Assembly: GCF_000004195.4 (NCBI RefSeq)
Contig: NC_030678.2
Coordinates: 77,125,404-77,189,403 of the forward strand
DNA: 64,000 bases
Source of the DNA: Xenopus tropicalis
Taxonomy: Eukaryota; Chordata; Amphibia; Anura; Pipidae
Direction: 5' to 3'
Shown: piece after piece, positions 13,342 through 24,666 of the stretch
Numbering within the stretch: the first letter of the stretch is position 1
How the letters are laid out: the number at the start of each line of letters is the position of its first letter
Notes under the pieces: generated by a model
What the model was told of the DNA's origin: nothing
What the model saw: only the letters and a program-made list of their open reading frames with translations
Databases searched by the model: none
Translations under genes and position numbers: made by a program

Positions 13342-13825
13342 CTACTAATCATATAAGGTTCCAGGTTAGCGCCGTGAGTTTGACCTTAATTGCCTAGTTG
13401 GGGGGTTAAAAATTACGAGTGGGGATTACATTTGAGTTATTGGCTCCTGAGGAAGCGTGCCGCCAGCACGTGAAACGCGTTGAGCTATTGCATTTTAATT
13501 ACCTCTGTACACTGTAAGTAGCCTGCATTGAGCAGGGGATTTTGTTATTAAACGTTTTTACACTATTTCCGTTTTGTTTTCATACACATTGAGGATTGAG
13601 TTCCCAATCAATGCCTGTTTTGGGTTTCCTTTTGCCTCATTCCAATTATGTCTGGTGAGCATATATATTAGATTATTTGAGTTAATATTACACCTGGCAT
13701 TATAATTCATCACTAAGCACTTTTGGTGTTCGGCTTATTCAGCAATTTAACAGTTTGCACTAGATTTTTGTTTTATTTTTTATGCGCTTCCATCAACTTT
13801 ATCGTGCACCTACTAATCATATAAG
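13342..13825 (+). mobile_element. retroposon insertion in the 3' UTR of copy A
   Basis: A 452-bp insert (13358-13809) flanked by the 16-bp direct repeat CTACTAATCATATAAG at 13342-13357 and 13810-13825. Copy B reads straight through the corresponding place near 48515, so it is the empty site apart from small changes. The long target duplication indicates an RNA-mediated insertion. It carries a hammerhead-like motif. It lies between the stop codon and the poly(A) signal of copy A and so lengthens that 3' UTR. Confidence 0.82.
13441..13487 (+). ncRNA. hammerhead-ribozyme-like motif
   Basis: The order fits a type I hammerhead. Stem I is TGGCTC (13441-13446) with GAGCTA (13482-13487). The core is CTGAGGA (13447-13453). 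Stem II is GCGTGC (13455-13460) with GCACGT (13466-13471). GAAA is at 13472-13475, the short self-complementary stem III ACGCGT at 13475-13480, and T13481 is at the cleavage position. One extra A (13454) lies between core and stem II, so activity is uncertain. Confidence 0.5.
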
Positions 13826-13957
13826 ATGTTCTTCTTAGAAAGCTTTTACAGAGCTGTGGGGCCCAGTAACATCTAATAACGCCATTGACTGTATTAATAT
13901 TATGGCCTTCTTTATCAATTTTTTGAGTTTGTGAATTTAATTTGTTTTTTTAATTTG

Positions 13958-13963
13958 AATAAA
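13958..13963 (+). promoter_or_regulatory. candidate poly(A) signal of copy A
   Basis: AATAAA in TTTGAATAAACTCAG, about 820 bp after the stop codon and just beyond the retroposon. The same context follows copy B at 48619-48624. I chose it because it is conserved between the copies. Confidence 0.55.
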
Positions 13964-14329
13964 CTCAGATTTTAAAAAAATTCCATTGCTTGCTGTTTTG
14001 TTAATATAGAAAACTCTTGTTAATAAAAAAAAACTCGAATATCTTGAATTTGTGAGTTTACAAAATAAAACCTTGAATTGAAAATATGGCTTTGCCTAGA
14101 ACATAGCTTCTACATAAACTCACAAGCTTTTAGATGCAGACATTTTACATTTGAGTTTTTTGCACTAATACTTATCAGACATTCGAGTTTTTGAACCAAC
14201 AATTCAAATGTTGATAAATCACCCCCTTGCAGTGTGCCTTGAATACTGAATTACTAAAATACCACTAAATTAAGTGACTGCAATTCACCCAACCAAATAA
14301 AGAGTTGAATCTAGAAAAAAAAAAAAAAG

Positions 14330-14784
14330 TAACACACATTATGTCTATGAAGATTTTCATTCATCCAGGTCATGGTATATCTAGTATAAATAAATTTGAA
14401 GCAACTGGACTTGTTTAGTAATCATTGAAGACGTTTCACTACTCATCCGAGCAGCTTCTTCAGTTCAACTGACTGGTATGGGAAGTCCTCAGCATATATA
14501 CTCTTCCACTAATCCAATCACAATGGCACTATGTAACTCTTCAGAAAGGTGACATCTGAAACTCACAGAGGTGTGAATGCTGTGGAGTTACTTTGAAAGG
14601 ATTACCAAAGTATCATGCAACTCTTCAAAGCAGGTGTTACTTGTTAGAGTTGCATGAATGGATGTGTGAAGAGTTCTGAAACTGCCGGGGTACAGATGTT
14701 AGATGAGTAGTGAAACGTCGTCAATGATTACTAAACAAGTCCAGTTGCTTCAAATTTATTTATACTAGATATAACACACATTAT
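14330..14784. mobile_element. fold-back retroposon with 13-bp target duplication
   Basis: The 13-bp repeat TAACACACATTAT (14330-14342 and 14772-14784) flanks a 429-bp insert; copy B has a single copy near 48710. The ends form inverted arms of about 70 bp (about 14375-14447 and about 14700-14771) with at least one mismatch. Inverted terminal copies plus a long target duplication are features known for Penelope-like retroelements, so I infer a non-autonomous Penelope-type element. It encodes no protein. Confidence 0.7.
14424..14469 (-). ncRNA. hammerhead-ribozyme-like motif, minus strand
   Basis: Read on the minus strand: stem I GTTGAA with TTCAAT, core CTGAAGA, stem II GCTGCTC with GAGTAGT (two wobble pairs), GAAA, self-complementary stem III ACGT and cleavage-site C. 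As at 13441-13487, one extra A follows the core. The opposite arm of the same element keeps only the GAAACGTC side. Confidence 0.5.
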
Positions 14785-15561
14785 AAAAATATGAATTAAT
14801 TTTTTTCATACTAGGGCCCTTTAAAACAAGGCAGCATTAACAGTATCTTAGGGCAGAGTAAGTGTAGGAGAAACATACAGCATTACGTTTTAGTAGTAGA
14901 TGAGGAGACTCAGATACTGTGTATTACACAGCTTTAGATGATTTTGGTGCTGCAATAAACTTGGTAGGAGCCCATCTCCACTATTAATGACATTTGGATA
15001 CATCACTTTCTCTATCAGATGGCTGAAAAGCACAATATTTTCAATGCATGTTTTCAGTCTAGTTTAAATAGGACCTTATTGAAGGCTATCATATAGTAAA
15101 ATGTTGGTTGCTATGAACCTGGTCTAGCAACCAATCAAACAGGTTACCTTAAAATTCTACCTTCAGATTGGTTTCTAAAGGTTATAGACTAGACTAAAAC
15201 AATGTAATCACCCAGTTTAAGCAATACGTTTATTTACCCATTTTAGAAAGTAAAGCTTTTCTGTCTCGATTCTTCAACATCCTCACCTTCTTTCTCTTCT
15301 TTTATTGTATGACTGGATGAAGCAAACTAAATAAACAACTTTATTGTATTATAGCACAAATCCAAACTAGTGGCATTTGCTTGCCATTGCCCGATATAAA
15401 AAAGGCTATGTTCTAGCAAAACAGGTAAAAGTGGAACTGCAAATAACTAAATATGAAAAAACTATATATTTTTATAAGAAGCCTACAGTGTTTCTGTTGT
15501 GAATTCTTCGCACTCTCTCATCCCAAGAGAATTATTCATTTTGCTCAGGTATGTTTGAGAC
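14785..15561. other. 3' flank of copy A, no gene seen
   Basis: Aligns with about 48712-49220 of unit B up to about 15285, then is unit-specific up to the DIRS end. No coding signal seen. Confidence 0.45.
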
Positions 15562-15882
15562 AATGGAAAATTCAATACCAACTTACCGGAATTTTCATTT
15601 CCTGGCTATCCATGGCAGCATTCACTCATGGGTTTACTCCACCCGCTGATAGCTGATAGGACAGAATTAAAAATAATTAGACAATCACTCCAGATACCAC
15701 ACCTATATATAGATCCACCCCTTCCTCTCAAGAGTGTCTTTGTATCTTAGCAATTATATTCAAAAATGGGGTGGGAAAGCGTGAATGCTGCCATGGATAG
15801 CCAGGAAATGAAAATTCCGGTAAGTTGGTATTGAATTTTCCATTTTCCCTGGCTATCCATGTCAGCATTCACTCATGGGTTA
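15562..15882. repeat. DIRS left terminal region with 64-bp perfect inverted repeat
   Basis: 15562-15625 and 15781-15844 are exact reverse complements around a 155-bp spacer. Then 15843-15882 repeats 15596-15636 in direct orientation with few changes. The reverse complement of the right end (22720-22797) matches this region, including the TGATAGGACAGAA context. DIRS elements have inverted termini and internal complementary sequence for circular integration; the details here are mine. Confidence 0.75.
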
Positions 15883-15899
15883 ATACCATAGCAGTCAAA

Positions 15900-18800
15900 T
15901 GGGAGGGCTTTTTTTTTTTTTTTAGCAATTTTAATACTCCAAGAATAAATGAGCCAGACGTCATGCTAGAGCTCCTCATTTATATAAGACCTTGTGTCAT
16001 CTGCCAAGTCCTGAGGCATAGTTTGTAGAATACAGACCTCAATAGTGAAATGAAAGCTTTACATTACCTGTACCCAACTGTGCATAGTGCAAATGCGCTG
16101 CTGAGAAATAGCACCTTACACAGAGGTTTGGCTATGCTGTACAGCATTTGCACCGATCATATTCAAATACTGCAACTGTGCTGAAAATTGAAATCAAAAT
16201 GTTAAATGTTTGAAATCTTCATATTGCCTGAACCAAGTTAATTGCAAAAGGTCTAACGAATATATGGAAAACTGCTTAATATTTTGGAGTTGATAGAACA
16301 CAACAAAAGTCTGCATTAATATACAGCACATATGCACAAATGACTTCAGTGTTTCTGTGCCACAGGATGGTAACCTGAAAGATTTTTTTTTTTTTTAAAT
16401 ATTGAACTGCAAGTGAGCCCTTTAGTAACAGCATTGCGACTAAGGTTGCAGCACCAAAGCCGAAACCCACATCTACTAAACAGTCAGCCCCTTTATCTCC
16501 ATATTTCCTCTGGAGCTGATCCAAACAATTGTAACCTTCTATGAACATTAAACTCGAGATGGTATGACAAAAAAATAACCTAAGACAAAATGCTTACCTT
16601 ATACTATAAAAATCATAAACATTTCAACTAGTGATAAACTCACCCAAACTACCAGTACTGGCTTTGTATACCTTTGTACTGTAGTAAAATATAAACTGTA
16701 TACCAGTGATCCCCAACCAGTGGGGCAGGGGCCTCAAAGCATTTTTTTTTTTTTTTAACTTTTTTCTTTACTTAAATTTCTAGTTAGGAGCCAAGCTCTG
16801 ATTGCATAAAAACCCAGTGTAATTGCCAAACAGACTTCTGTAGGCTTTCAGTCCACATAGAGGCTATCAAATAGCCAATTATAGCTCTCATTGGCACCTC
16901 CAGGAACCTTTTTTCATGCTTGTGTTGCTCTCCAAAACTTTTTTTCATTTTAATGCAGTCCATGGGTATAAAAGGTTAGGGATCCCTGCTGTATACCTAA
17001 ATTGAATGTAGTGGTTATGAATAGTCTCTATCACTGCAATGAGAATATATTGATGTTAGTAATAAAGTACTGCAACAACTTGCAACTAAACCGGATTAGT
17101 AACGAAGTGGAACTTAATACCCAGGAAGAGTAGTAAAGAAAAAGTATTATCACGCATCAAAAGTGCCTATTATAGCCGGCTCTGAAAGAACACACTGCAG
17201 TATTAATCCAATGAAAGTATAAGCATTTAGTAATGCTAAAATATGCAGTTGGTGAGAGCACAAACCTAGTAATGTCCAAAGTTAGGTAAGGTTTTAAATT
17301 TTTTTTTTTTAATGATCTGACAATGAACTGAATATAGAATATATTCAATATCTGGTTTATTAGAGATAAAATATCTACATATTTAACAAAAATGAAACAT
17401 CTTCTAATGTGAAAACTTACAAGTTAACTGTTATTATACACCAACTCTCAGTATCATAGGATCATTTTTCCTAACTGAAAAAGAATATTCAAAAAACTTG
17501 GTGTGCAAAAAATAGTATTTTAATCAAGAGCATATTCTGTTGACATGGTCAGACTAGAGCCACACGACCATATCTCGCACAGCAGTTCTTGGCATCCATA
17601 AAACTGTCACAAAACAATCCTCCAGGAGGCCCCATCCTGTCCTTCTAGGCCCCCCAACTGGGCACAACTGGATTCCAGTTTTGTTATGCATTCCCTATAC
17701 TGCGCTACTACACCTGGCACTTTACAGAGATGGTTCATCTTATATATCACCAGGAAACTAATTTCCCGAGCAACTTCAGAATTGTAAAATGGATTCCTCC
17801 AGCCTGTTGTAATGTACAGAGAACAGTACCCAAGATGAATTTATACACACAATGTTAATATCTAGAAAATTGGAGCAGTATTGTAACATCAGGACCAATG
17901 GGTTATAAGCGCCTTTGGCCAAGAACCTCATTCCAACTGATTACAGTTTTGTTCTCACTGGCTAATCCATAAAACATACCCCTGTTTAAGTTTATGCCCT
18001 GTAAAGTAGTGTACATTTGAGGTGCTATATAAATATACATACATCTGCAGTGACAATATAAATAGTCTAACCTGTGGACCTACATATGGGGAGTCTAATC
18101 AGCACTGGAGAAAAACATCAGCGGTTGCTCACAACCAGCAAAAAGGTTAAAATGGTAAGCTGTAAAGCAAAGATCTGATTGGTCCTCATATGCAACCCTA
18201 GTGGCAATGCCCAACTCCAGTGCCTCACAAACACCCCCTATATTTCACTTAAGTAGAGGCTATGGATAATAATAAAAACTTACCAAGAAACATGGTATCA
18301 ATATTTAGAAATAGAAACACAGCAATACTACACTGTAGTGAGAAAGATTACTAGATTATCTAGAAATGGCTAATGATGCCCAGTATACCCAACAGATATA
18401 GCCTTACAATGCTACTTATAGTATTACCCATACTATAATGGAAATAGCCTAGCCTTATTGTAGTACTTACCGTGCATTGATGCCGTAGCTTACCCTGAAC
18501 AGGGCAGAGACAACAAGTTACCCTGAACCCATCAGATACATAGTATCTTGCCTGAATTAATACATAGGACCTAGCAGAGGCATAAAACTGCCTTTAACCA
18601 GTATTTGTGCAGTAATATACGGAAGTATAGTAATTTATCTACCTAGGAACAGAAATTTATAAAACAGAGCTAGAGTAACGTTTACCTACAGTAACAGTAT
18701 TAAATAGCAGAGGTGCAGTCATGCTAACTTACCATAATACTAATAAAATGAATACAGCAATCAGGTTTCCTGAGCAATAATACAGCATTAATATCCTGAA

Positions 18801-20073
18801 AATAGATATAGCATGGTGATGCTAGCTTGCAACAACACAAAAATAATGAGAATACTAAATATAGTATCACCAAGTTATAATAATAATAATAATAATAATA
18901 ATATACTGCAAAAAGCAGAATTTGGTAATTTCGCTGGCTCCCTTTAAAACATACAGTATTAATACACGGATAGTAGAAGCATAACGAGCAGAGCCAGGCG
19001 GATCAACTTTAATATGGAAACATGTTGTAATTAATTTTCTGTATTGGATATAGCTGAATGTGGCATAGTAATGCTACTTGCAATACTACATACCGAGCAT
19101 AGGAGAACCACTGCTTCGTAACTCTTTCACAGCCACCATGTTAATTCATTAAATATAACAAAGGCTTATAATTTTGACCTGCAAAAATAGAATATTAATA
19201 TATGACATTGCAGAAGTACAGCCTAGTAATATTAACTATCATGAATATAGCAAAGAATTCTGAACCTTTATTTGCAGTGATGTAGTATTAATACACTGAA
19301 AAGCATAATATATTAATTTGCCATAGCATAGTATTAATATCCTAAAAATAATGGATACCTGCAATACTACCGTATTAATATGCCAAACACAGCGGATACA
19401 TAGCTCAGTATGTTAACTAGCAATAACAGTATTAATGTTAATTCATTAAATATAACAAAGGCTTATAACTTTAACCTGCAACAATAGAATACTAATATAT
19501 GACATTGCAGAAGTACAGCCCAATTATATTAGCTATCATGGATATAGCAAATAATTCGGAACTTTTATTTGCAGTGAACACAGCATAATATATAAATTTG
19601 CCATAGCATAGTATTAATATCCTAAAAATAATGGATACTTGCAATACTACAGTATTAATATGCCAAACAACACAGTGAATACATAGCTCAGTATGTTAAC
19701 TAGCAATAACAGTATTAATATACTGAACAAAGCAACAACATAGTACAGAATGTACATTTACAACACCACAGCAACATAGCAAAGGCATGGCATAGAGCAG
19801 ACTACGAAAATAGTCATATGCTAGTAAAATTCATCTTAGTAGCCAGTCCTTAGCAGGATGTTTTTTTTTAATTTGCGTGTAAGATTCAACTACCAGAAAT
19901 AGTAGGTGTTACCAATAGCAAATGTGAGTCTGGCCACAGACTAATAAGAACAGTCACACAGTCAGTAGTATAGCAGAAGGTTTGACCTTTCCAATCCCAC
20001 AGACTCCAGGTGGAGGCAATGAAGCCATAGCTAGCTGAGCTAATGGGCTGAGCTAATGGGCTGAGCTATTAGA

Positions 20074-20108
<35 letters not shown>

Positions 20109-20411
20109 GGGAATGGCATAAACATAACTTACCTGATTCCCCAATCCTTGCTCTCTTTTCTACCATTGCACTTACCAAAAGGCTTACCTACAACCTTAGT
20201 TTGGCAGCATTTTAGGGCTTTGCATTTGCAAGGATCACCGGCCAGAAAGAAAATCAGCAAAACTGCTGATGAGAAAAAAGCAAATAAAAGGTAAGGAAAA
20301 CAAGATGCCAGTGATCTGCCCTGTAACAACCCTTTTAAAAAGGGAAGTAGTAATTGCCACTGCTACCTGCCCCGCCATAATGCTGTAAGAGAGATCAGCA
20401 GTGTTTTAGGA
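15900..20411. other. non-coding interior of the DIRS region
   Basis: About 4.5 kb of AT-rich DNA where DIRS gag and polymerase would be expected; none is recognisable. It holds a (TAA)n run (18877-18903), a tandem duplication of about 298 bp (19139-19436 and 19437-19730), and a T run of nearly 30 bases (about 20077-20105). A minus-strand reading frame at 16402-16548 with the stretch GADCLVDVGFGFGAATLVA is unexplained. Confidence 0.5.
19139..19730. repeat. tandem duplication, about 298 bp x 2
   Basis: Both units start GTTAATTCATTAAATATAAC and share TATGACATTGCAGAAGTACAG and CTCAGTATGTTAACTAGCAA in the same order. They differ by scattered substitutions and a short deletion in unit 2. The surrounding 18.4-19.8 kb has many further GCAATACTAC and TATTAATAT motifs, suggesting older rounds of duplication. 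Confidence 0.75.
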
Positions 20412-21383
20412 TTGCTGAATTCAACAGCACCCATGGTAGTGTGGGCAAGATGGCATACCAGGCCACTACAGGCAGCCTTTTTGAGACAATGGAAGAGACG
20501 GAAACAGGATTGGAGTCAGACTATTCACATAGATCAACAAGTGAAAGTAGAGATGTCGTGGTGGTTAAAAGATTCCAATTTAGCCAGAGGCCAAACATTG
20601 AAGGATATTCAATGGAAGGTTTTGACGACAGACTTCAGTCCCAGAGGATGGGGAGCTCATGTGGAAGAGAAGGGCATTCAGTGAAGATGGTCCAGAGAGG
20701 AACAATTCCTTCCAGCAAACATCCTGGAATTGAGAGCTGTATGGAAGGCAGTCCAGATGCTAACCAATCATCTAAAAGGGACATCGTTGCTGGTGAGATC
20801 AGACAATGTGGCAGCAGAAGCTTACCTGAAGAAACAAGGGGGTACGCGCAGTCTAATGAAGGAGCTTCGGCCAATTATGCAATGGGCAGAGACATACCTG
20901 GAGAACATATCAGCAATACATGTTCCGGGAATGCAAAATGTAGCAGCAGATTTTCTAAGCAGAGTGACAGTAAGCAGTCACGAGTGGGAGTTGAATCAAC
21001 AGATATTTCTTCAAATAGTAGACAAGTGGGGTTGGCCAGAGAAAGACCTGATGGCATCCCCAACCAATTGCAAGGTAAGAGAGTTTTTTTCAAGAGCCAA
21101 GGATGCCTTGATACAGAGTTGGAGCACAGGACTTGTATACATATTCCCACCAATCCCGTTAATTTCAAGAGTCTTGAGAAAGATAAGGGCAGACAGAGCG
21201 GAGGTAATTGCAATCCTTCCGGATTGGCCAAGGAGGCAATGGTATCAACTTCTCAGATCCATGCTAGTGGACAAACCTCTGAAACTGCGATCCAGAAAAG
21301 ACTTATTGAGTCAAGGGCCAATCCTACATCCAGCCCCGCAAACATTAGCCCTGAAGGCTTGGAGATTGAGAGGCAAAGACTAG
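20412..21383 (+). pseudogene. DIRS ribonuclease H domain (degenerate)
   Basis: One frame reads through DIRS-type RNase H landmarks: TTDFSPRGWGAHVEE, LELRAVWKAV, VRSDNVAAEAYLKKQGGTRS, AIHVPGMQNVAADFLSR and LPDWPRRQWYQLL. An in-frame TGA at 20682-20684 splits it, and the reverse transcriptase part that should precede it is missing. By family this domain degrades the RNA strand in element replication. The downstream recombinase frame overlaps its end, the normal DIRS arrangement. Confidence 0.8.
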
Positions 21384-22397
21384 TCACAGAAGGGATGTCT
21401 TCCTCAGTAATAGACACCATGTTAGCAGCCAGAAAGACGTCTACAAATAAAACGTATAATAGAGTTTGGAAAGTATTTCTACCATGGCTGCAACAGAAAG
21501 AGGTAACATTGGCAAATTTGTCAGTTATACATATTCTGGATTTTCTCCAAGCTGGATTTGAGAAGTCTTTAAGTTTAAGAACATTAAAATTACAAGTTTC
21601 AGCTATTTCAGCTTTAACAGAAACGCAATGGGCAAAGGACCCTGAAAATAATTACGTTTTTGACTGGAGTCATGCATTTGAGACCTCCAACCAGAACTTT
21701 GTCAGCAGTATGGGACTTGCAACTAGTGTTGGAAGCTTTGACTTCAAAACCTTTTGAACCTTTGGAGGAGACATCTGACATGCTTTTGACATTAAAGATT
21801 GTCTTTCTAACGGCAGTAGTGTCTGCTAGATGAGTAAGCGACCTACAAGCATTATCAGCGGTGCCACCATTCACAATTATCCAACAGGATAAAGTAATCA
21901 TGAGAGCGGTAATACCTTAGGTAGGAATACCTACCTAAGGTAGTTAAAACTTTTCATCTCAATCAGGAGACAGTTTTGCCTTCTTTCCGGATTATACATC
22001 GGAACAAGAAGAGAAGAGGCACACATTAGACATGGTCAGAATGGTGACTGTCTACTTAAAGACAACAAAGACTTGGAGAAAGTCAGATAGACTTTTTGTT
22101 ATACCTAACGGTAACAGGAGAGGTCAAGCAGCCTCAGTTCCCACCATCAGTAGGTGGATAGTCAATTGTATAAGATTGGCATACCAGAACCAAGGAGAAC
22201 AGTTTCCTAAAGGGGTGAGGGCACACTCTACAAGAGCTCTAAGTACTTCTTGGGCATTTCAGGCACAAGTGTCAGCAGACCAGATCTGTAAGACGGCATC
22301 ATGGAGTTCGGCCAGAACATTCTTAAAGCACTATCGTGTGGATGTGCAGACCAAACCTCAGAAAGAGTTTGGAAATAGAGTGCTGGAGGCTGTTTGA
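21345..22397 (+). pseudogene. DIRS tyrosine recombinase (degenerate)
   Basis: The N-terminal core-binding part is clear (SSVIDTMLAARKTSTNKTYN, then LSLRTLKLQVSAI). Near 21640 the homology shifts frame, continues as GVMHLRPPTRTLSAVWDLQ and LTAVVSAR, meets a TGA at 21831-21833, and passes a small palindromic insertion (about 21911-21945, CTTAGGTAGG and its complement). The C-terminal part (22032-22397) keeps RAHSTRA and WSSARTFLKHYRVD, which hold the catalytic Arg/His and the presumed nucleophile Tyr. Such enzymes integrate DIRS DNA; this one cannot be translated whole. Confidence 0.8.
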
Positions 22398-22489
22398 GGC
22401 AACGGCAATGCCTAAATAAATTTCTATTTTTGTTCCTGCATATAAAGTGTTTACTATGTTTTAACCCACCCTTTCTAACTGCTTGGGTA

Positions 22490-22797
22490 TTGACCCATAG
22501 GTGTGTAGGCTGCCATAGCGACCAGGGAAAAGGGAAAATTTAAATCAATACTTACTGAAATTTTCCTTTCCTGGTTGCTATGGGCAGCCTTCACACCGAC
22601 TCCCCCCCAAGGTTCAGGCTCGGACGCAAAGACATGACCTGACGGGAGGGGAAAGGTTATATGCAGGGGTAAGGGGTTAATTGGAGTTTTCTGTCCTATC
22701 AGTGGTTGGAGGGTGGGGAAACCCATAGGTGTGAAAGCTGCCCATAGCAACCAGGAAAGGAACATTTCGGTAAGGATTGATTTACATTTTCCCTTAT
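22490..22797. repeat. DIRS right terminal region
   Basis: Contains GGTGTGTAGGCTGCCATAGC (near 22500) facing its inverted form ending at about 22603, and a further copy from about 22729 to 22797. It matches the reverse complement of the left terminal region. It ends in a (TA)n run at 22796-22814 shared with unit B near 51330. Confidence 0.7.
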
Positions 22798-23676
22798 ATA
22801 TATATATATATATAAAATTTGTACTGTCCAGAGTTCCTGTGGTAGTCCATAATTGCAGATGCAGAGTGACAACTCACAGTGCTTCCTATTGATCTCCACA
22901 GAAGGCAATCTGCAATGCAGTGTTTAATCATTGATGGCCGTTGTATCAGCAACGGGGCCCTGTCCGTACCAACCATATACCTGGCCTGCATCCTCTGACA
23001 CTGCACCTTTTTTAACTTGCTTAAAGTACATTAGGGGTTATGTAATAAAATGCACTAAATTTGCCCTGGAGCAGTAACCCATAGCAACCAATCAGCAGGT
23101 AGAATTTAATGGTCACCTGTTTAAAAGCAAACATCTTAATGGTTGCTATGGGTTACTGCTCATGGGAAAACTTTTTATTACATAAGGGGGTTAGTACAGT
23201 GGATACACCAACACTGTATGGCTGTGATATATCCTTTAGCACTGTCACTGTTAATATACTTCATTAGAATTGTTCATGCAGGATCATGTTTACATAAAGT
23301 GTGAACCAATTTCATGACATAGCATAACATTTTGTCAGGTGTAGAGATACAAGGAAGTTCTTTATATATATTATGCTAGCTGTTGGGGTGGGGGGGGTAG
23401 TAAAACTTAAGTAAACCAGACAAATTACTATTTCAGTAAAATATAAGTAATACCAAAGTCAGTCTATGGCAAACACCATGCCAGTCAACCAGTGAAACAT
23501 GCATGGGCTCGCTCTACCAACACTTCTAAACCATGATCTCAGTAGTACATTATGCCATGAATTGTGCCCCTGAAATACCAGCCCTGTCTGCACCATCACA
23601 GAAAAATATGATTATGGGTTAAAGAAAGAGAGCATGGCATGTGCATCGAGGCTTAAGCATTATGCAAAGTTGGACT
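22798..23676. other. shared downstream flank (A), with a palindromic MITE
   Basis: Aligns with about 51345-53480 of unit B. At 23036-23190 there is an inverted repeat of the AGCAGTAACCCATAGCAACC type ending in TTATGTAATAAA and its complement; the counterpart in B is about 51776-51935. No gene seen. Confidence 0.55.
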
Positions 23677-23851
23677 TTAACCTTTTAAGTGCCAGGAGAA
23701 TTTCACATTTCGATTCCCCTCAGTGCCAGATGTTTTGTAAACATTCCGTGCTCTCTCATTTTATGGGCATTTACTGGGGGGGGGGGGTTAAGTTTAGGTA
23801 GGCAAACTATATATTGTTGGGTTGTTTTTTTTCAGGAGAACCTGAGCTTTC

Positions 23852-24513
23852 CAAAAATAGCTACGAAATTAAAAAGCTAATTAAGAAAAGTTGGGAGATA
23901 CTAAAGCAAGATAAAGAATTGGAGTGCTTTATAGGGAACAAACCAACGGTTGTTTTCAGGTGGGCTAGCAATCTAAAAGAAATGTTAGCTCCATCAAGGT
24001 TAAAAGAGAACAGACAAAATCAAAGAGAGAGAGGTATTTCACAAATATTGTCTCCCCTAACGGGGATGTTTAAATGTTACAAATGCATAAATTGTAAATA
24101 TGTACAGAAAGGGAATAAAATACATTTTAAAATAAATTATGTAATGTGGTATATGGGAATGCGATGGGATGCAATGTCCATGCAATCTGTCCTACACTGG
24201 GAAAACAGTAAGATCTTTTACGGTGAGAGTAGGTGAACATAGAGGGGCTATAAAGAAATCATTAATTATGCTCCAAAATAATAAACCAATTCCTATGGTT
24301 TATGAACATTATGCAGAGATACATGGGGGAAATTTTGAGGTTACCAAAACCACTGTAATTAAGGGTATTTCAAATAAAGTGATGAAATTAGGGGGAGATA
24401 TTAATAATGCATTACTTAAACTGGAACAAAAAATTATATTTGAGTGGAAAACTACATATCCCCATGGGCTAAATGAGGCTATAGAATTGGCTCCCTTTTT
24501 AAAATGTATTTAA
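23852..24513 (+). pseudogene. Penelope-like GIY-YIG endonuclease region (broken)
   Basis: The first part has NLKEMLAPSRLKENRQNQRE and GMFKCYKCINCKYV, the linker with paired Cys typical of Penelope proteins. After a frame change near 24165 it continues with CPCNLSYTGKTVRSFTVRVG and EHRGAIKKS, the GIY-YIG core and following EH motif, then runs to the stop at 24511-24513. No reverse transcriptase domain remains. In the family this nuclease nicks target DNA for retrotransposition. Confidence 0.75.
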
Positions 24514-24623
24514 AAGGTTAATTGTGGAGGGGTAGGTTGTACCGCCCTAAGGATGGGTTAAACAAATAGGGGAGGATTTATAGGTTGTGTAGAAGGGGAT
24601 ACTGTAAAAGAAAATTAATTGGA

Positions 24624-24666
24624 ACAAGCCTGAGGAAGCTCATTACTGAGCGAAACGTGTAGCAAC
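24624..24666 (+). ncRNA. hammerhead-ribozyme-like motif after Penelope ORF
   Basis: CTGAGGA (24630-24636), an extra A, stem II GCTCA with TGAGC (24638-24642, 24647-24651), GAAA (24652-24655), stem III ACGTGT, cleavage-position A24661. Stem I has only about two pairs, so this copy is probably weak or dead. It lies about 115 bp after the endonuclease stop codon. Confidence 0.45.

Larger units (their letters stand above)
15562..22797 (+). mobile_element. degenerate DIRS-type retrotransposon
   Basis: Bounded by related, opposite-facing terminal sequences (15562-15882 and 22490-22797) containing CATTTCCTGGCTATCCATGG or close forms. Near the right end are DIRS RNase H and tyrosine recombinase reading frames, the usual order for the family. 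There is no recognisable gag or polymerase domain between 15900 and 20400. It is absent from unit B, so it entered unit A after duplication or was lost from B. All reading frames are broken. Confidence 0.82.

Noticed and set aside
20635..21231. Minus-strand open frames opposite the DIRS genes
   Set aside because: Shadows of the RNase H frame.
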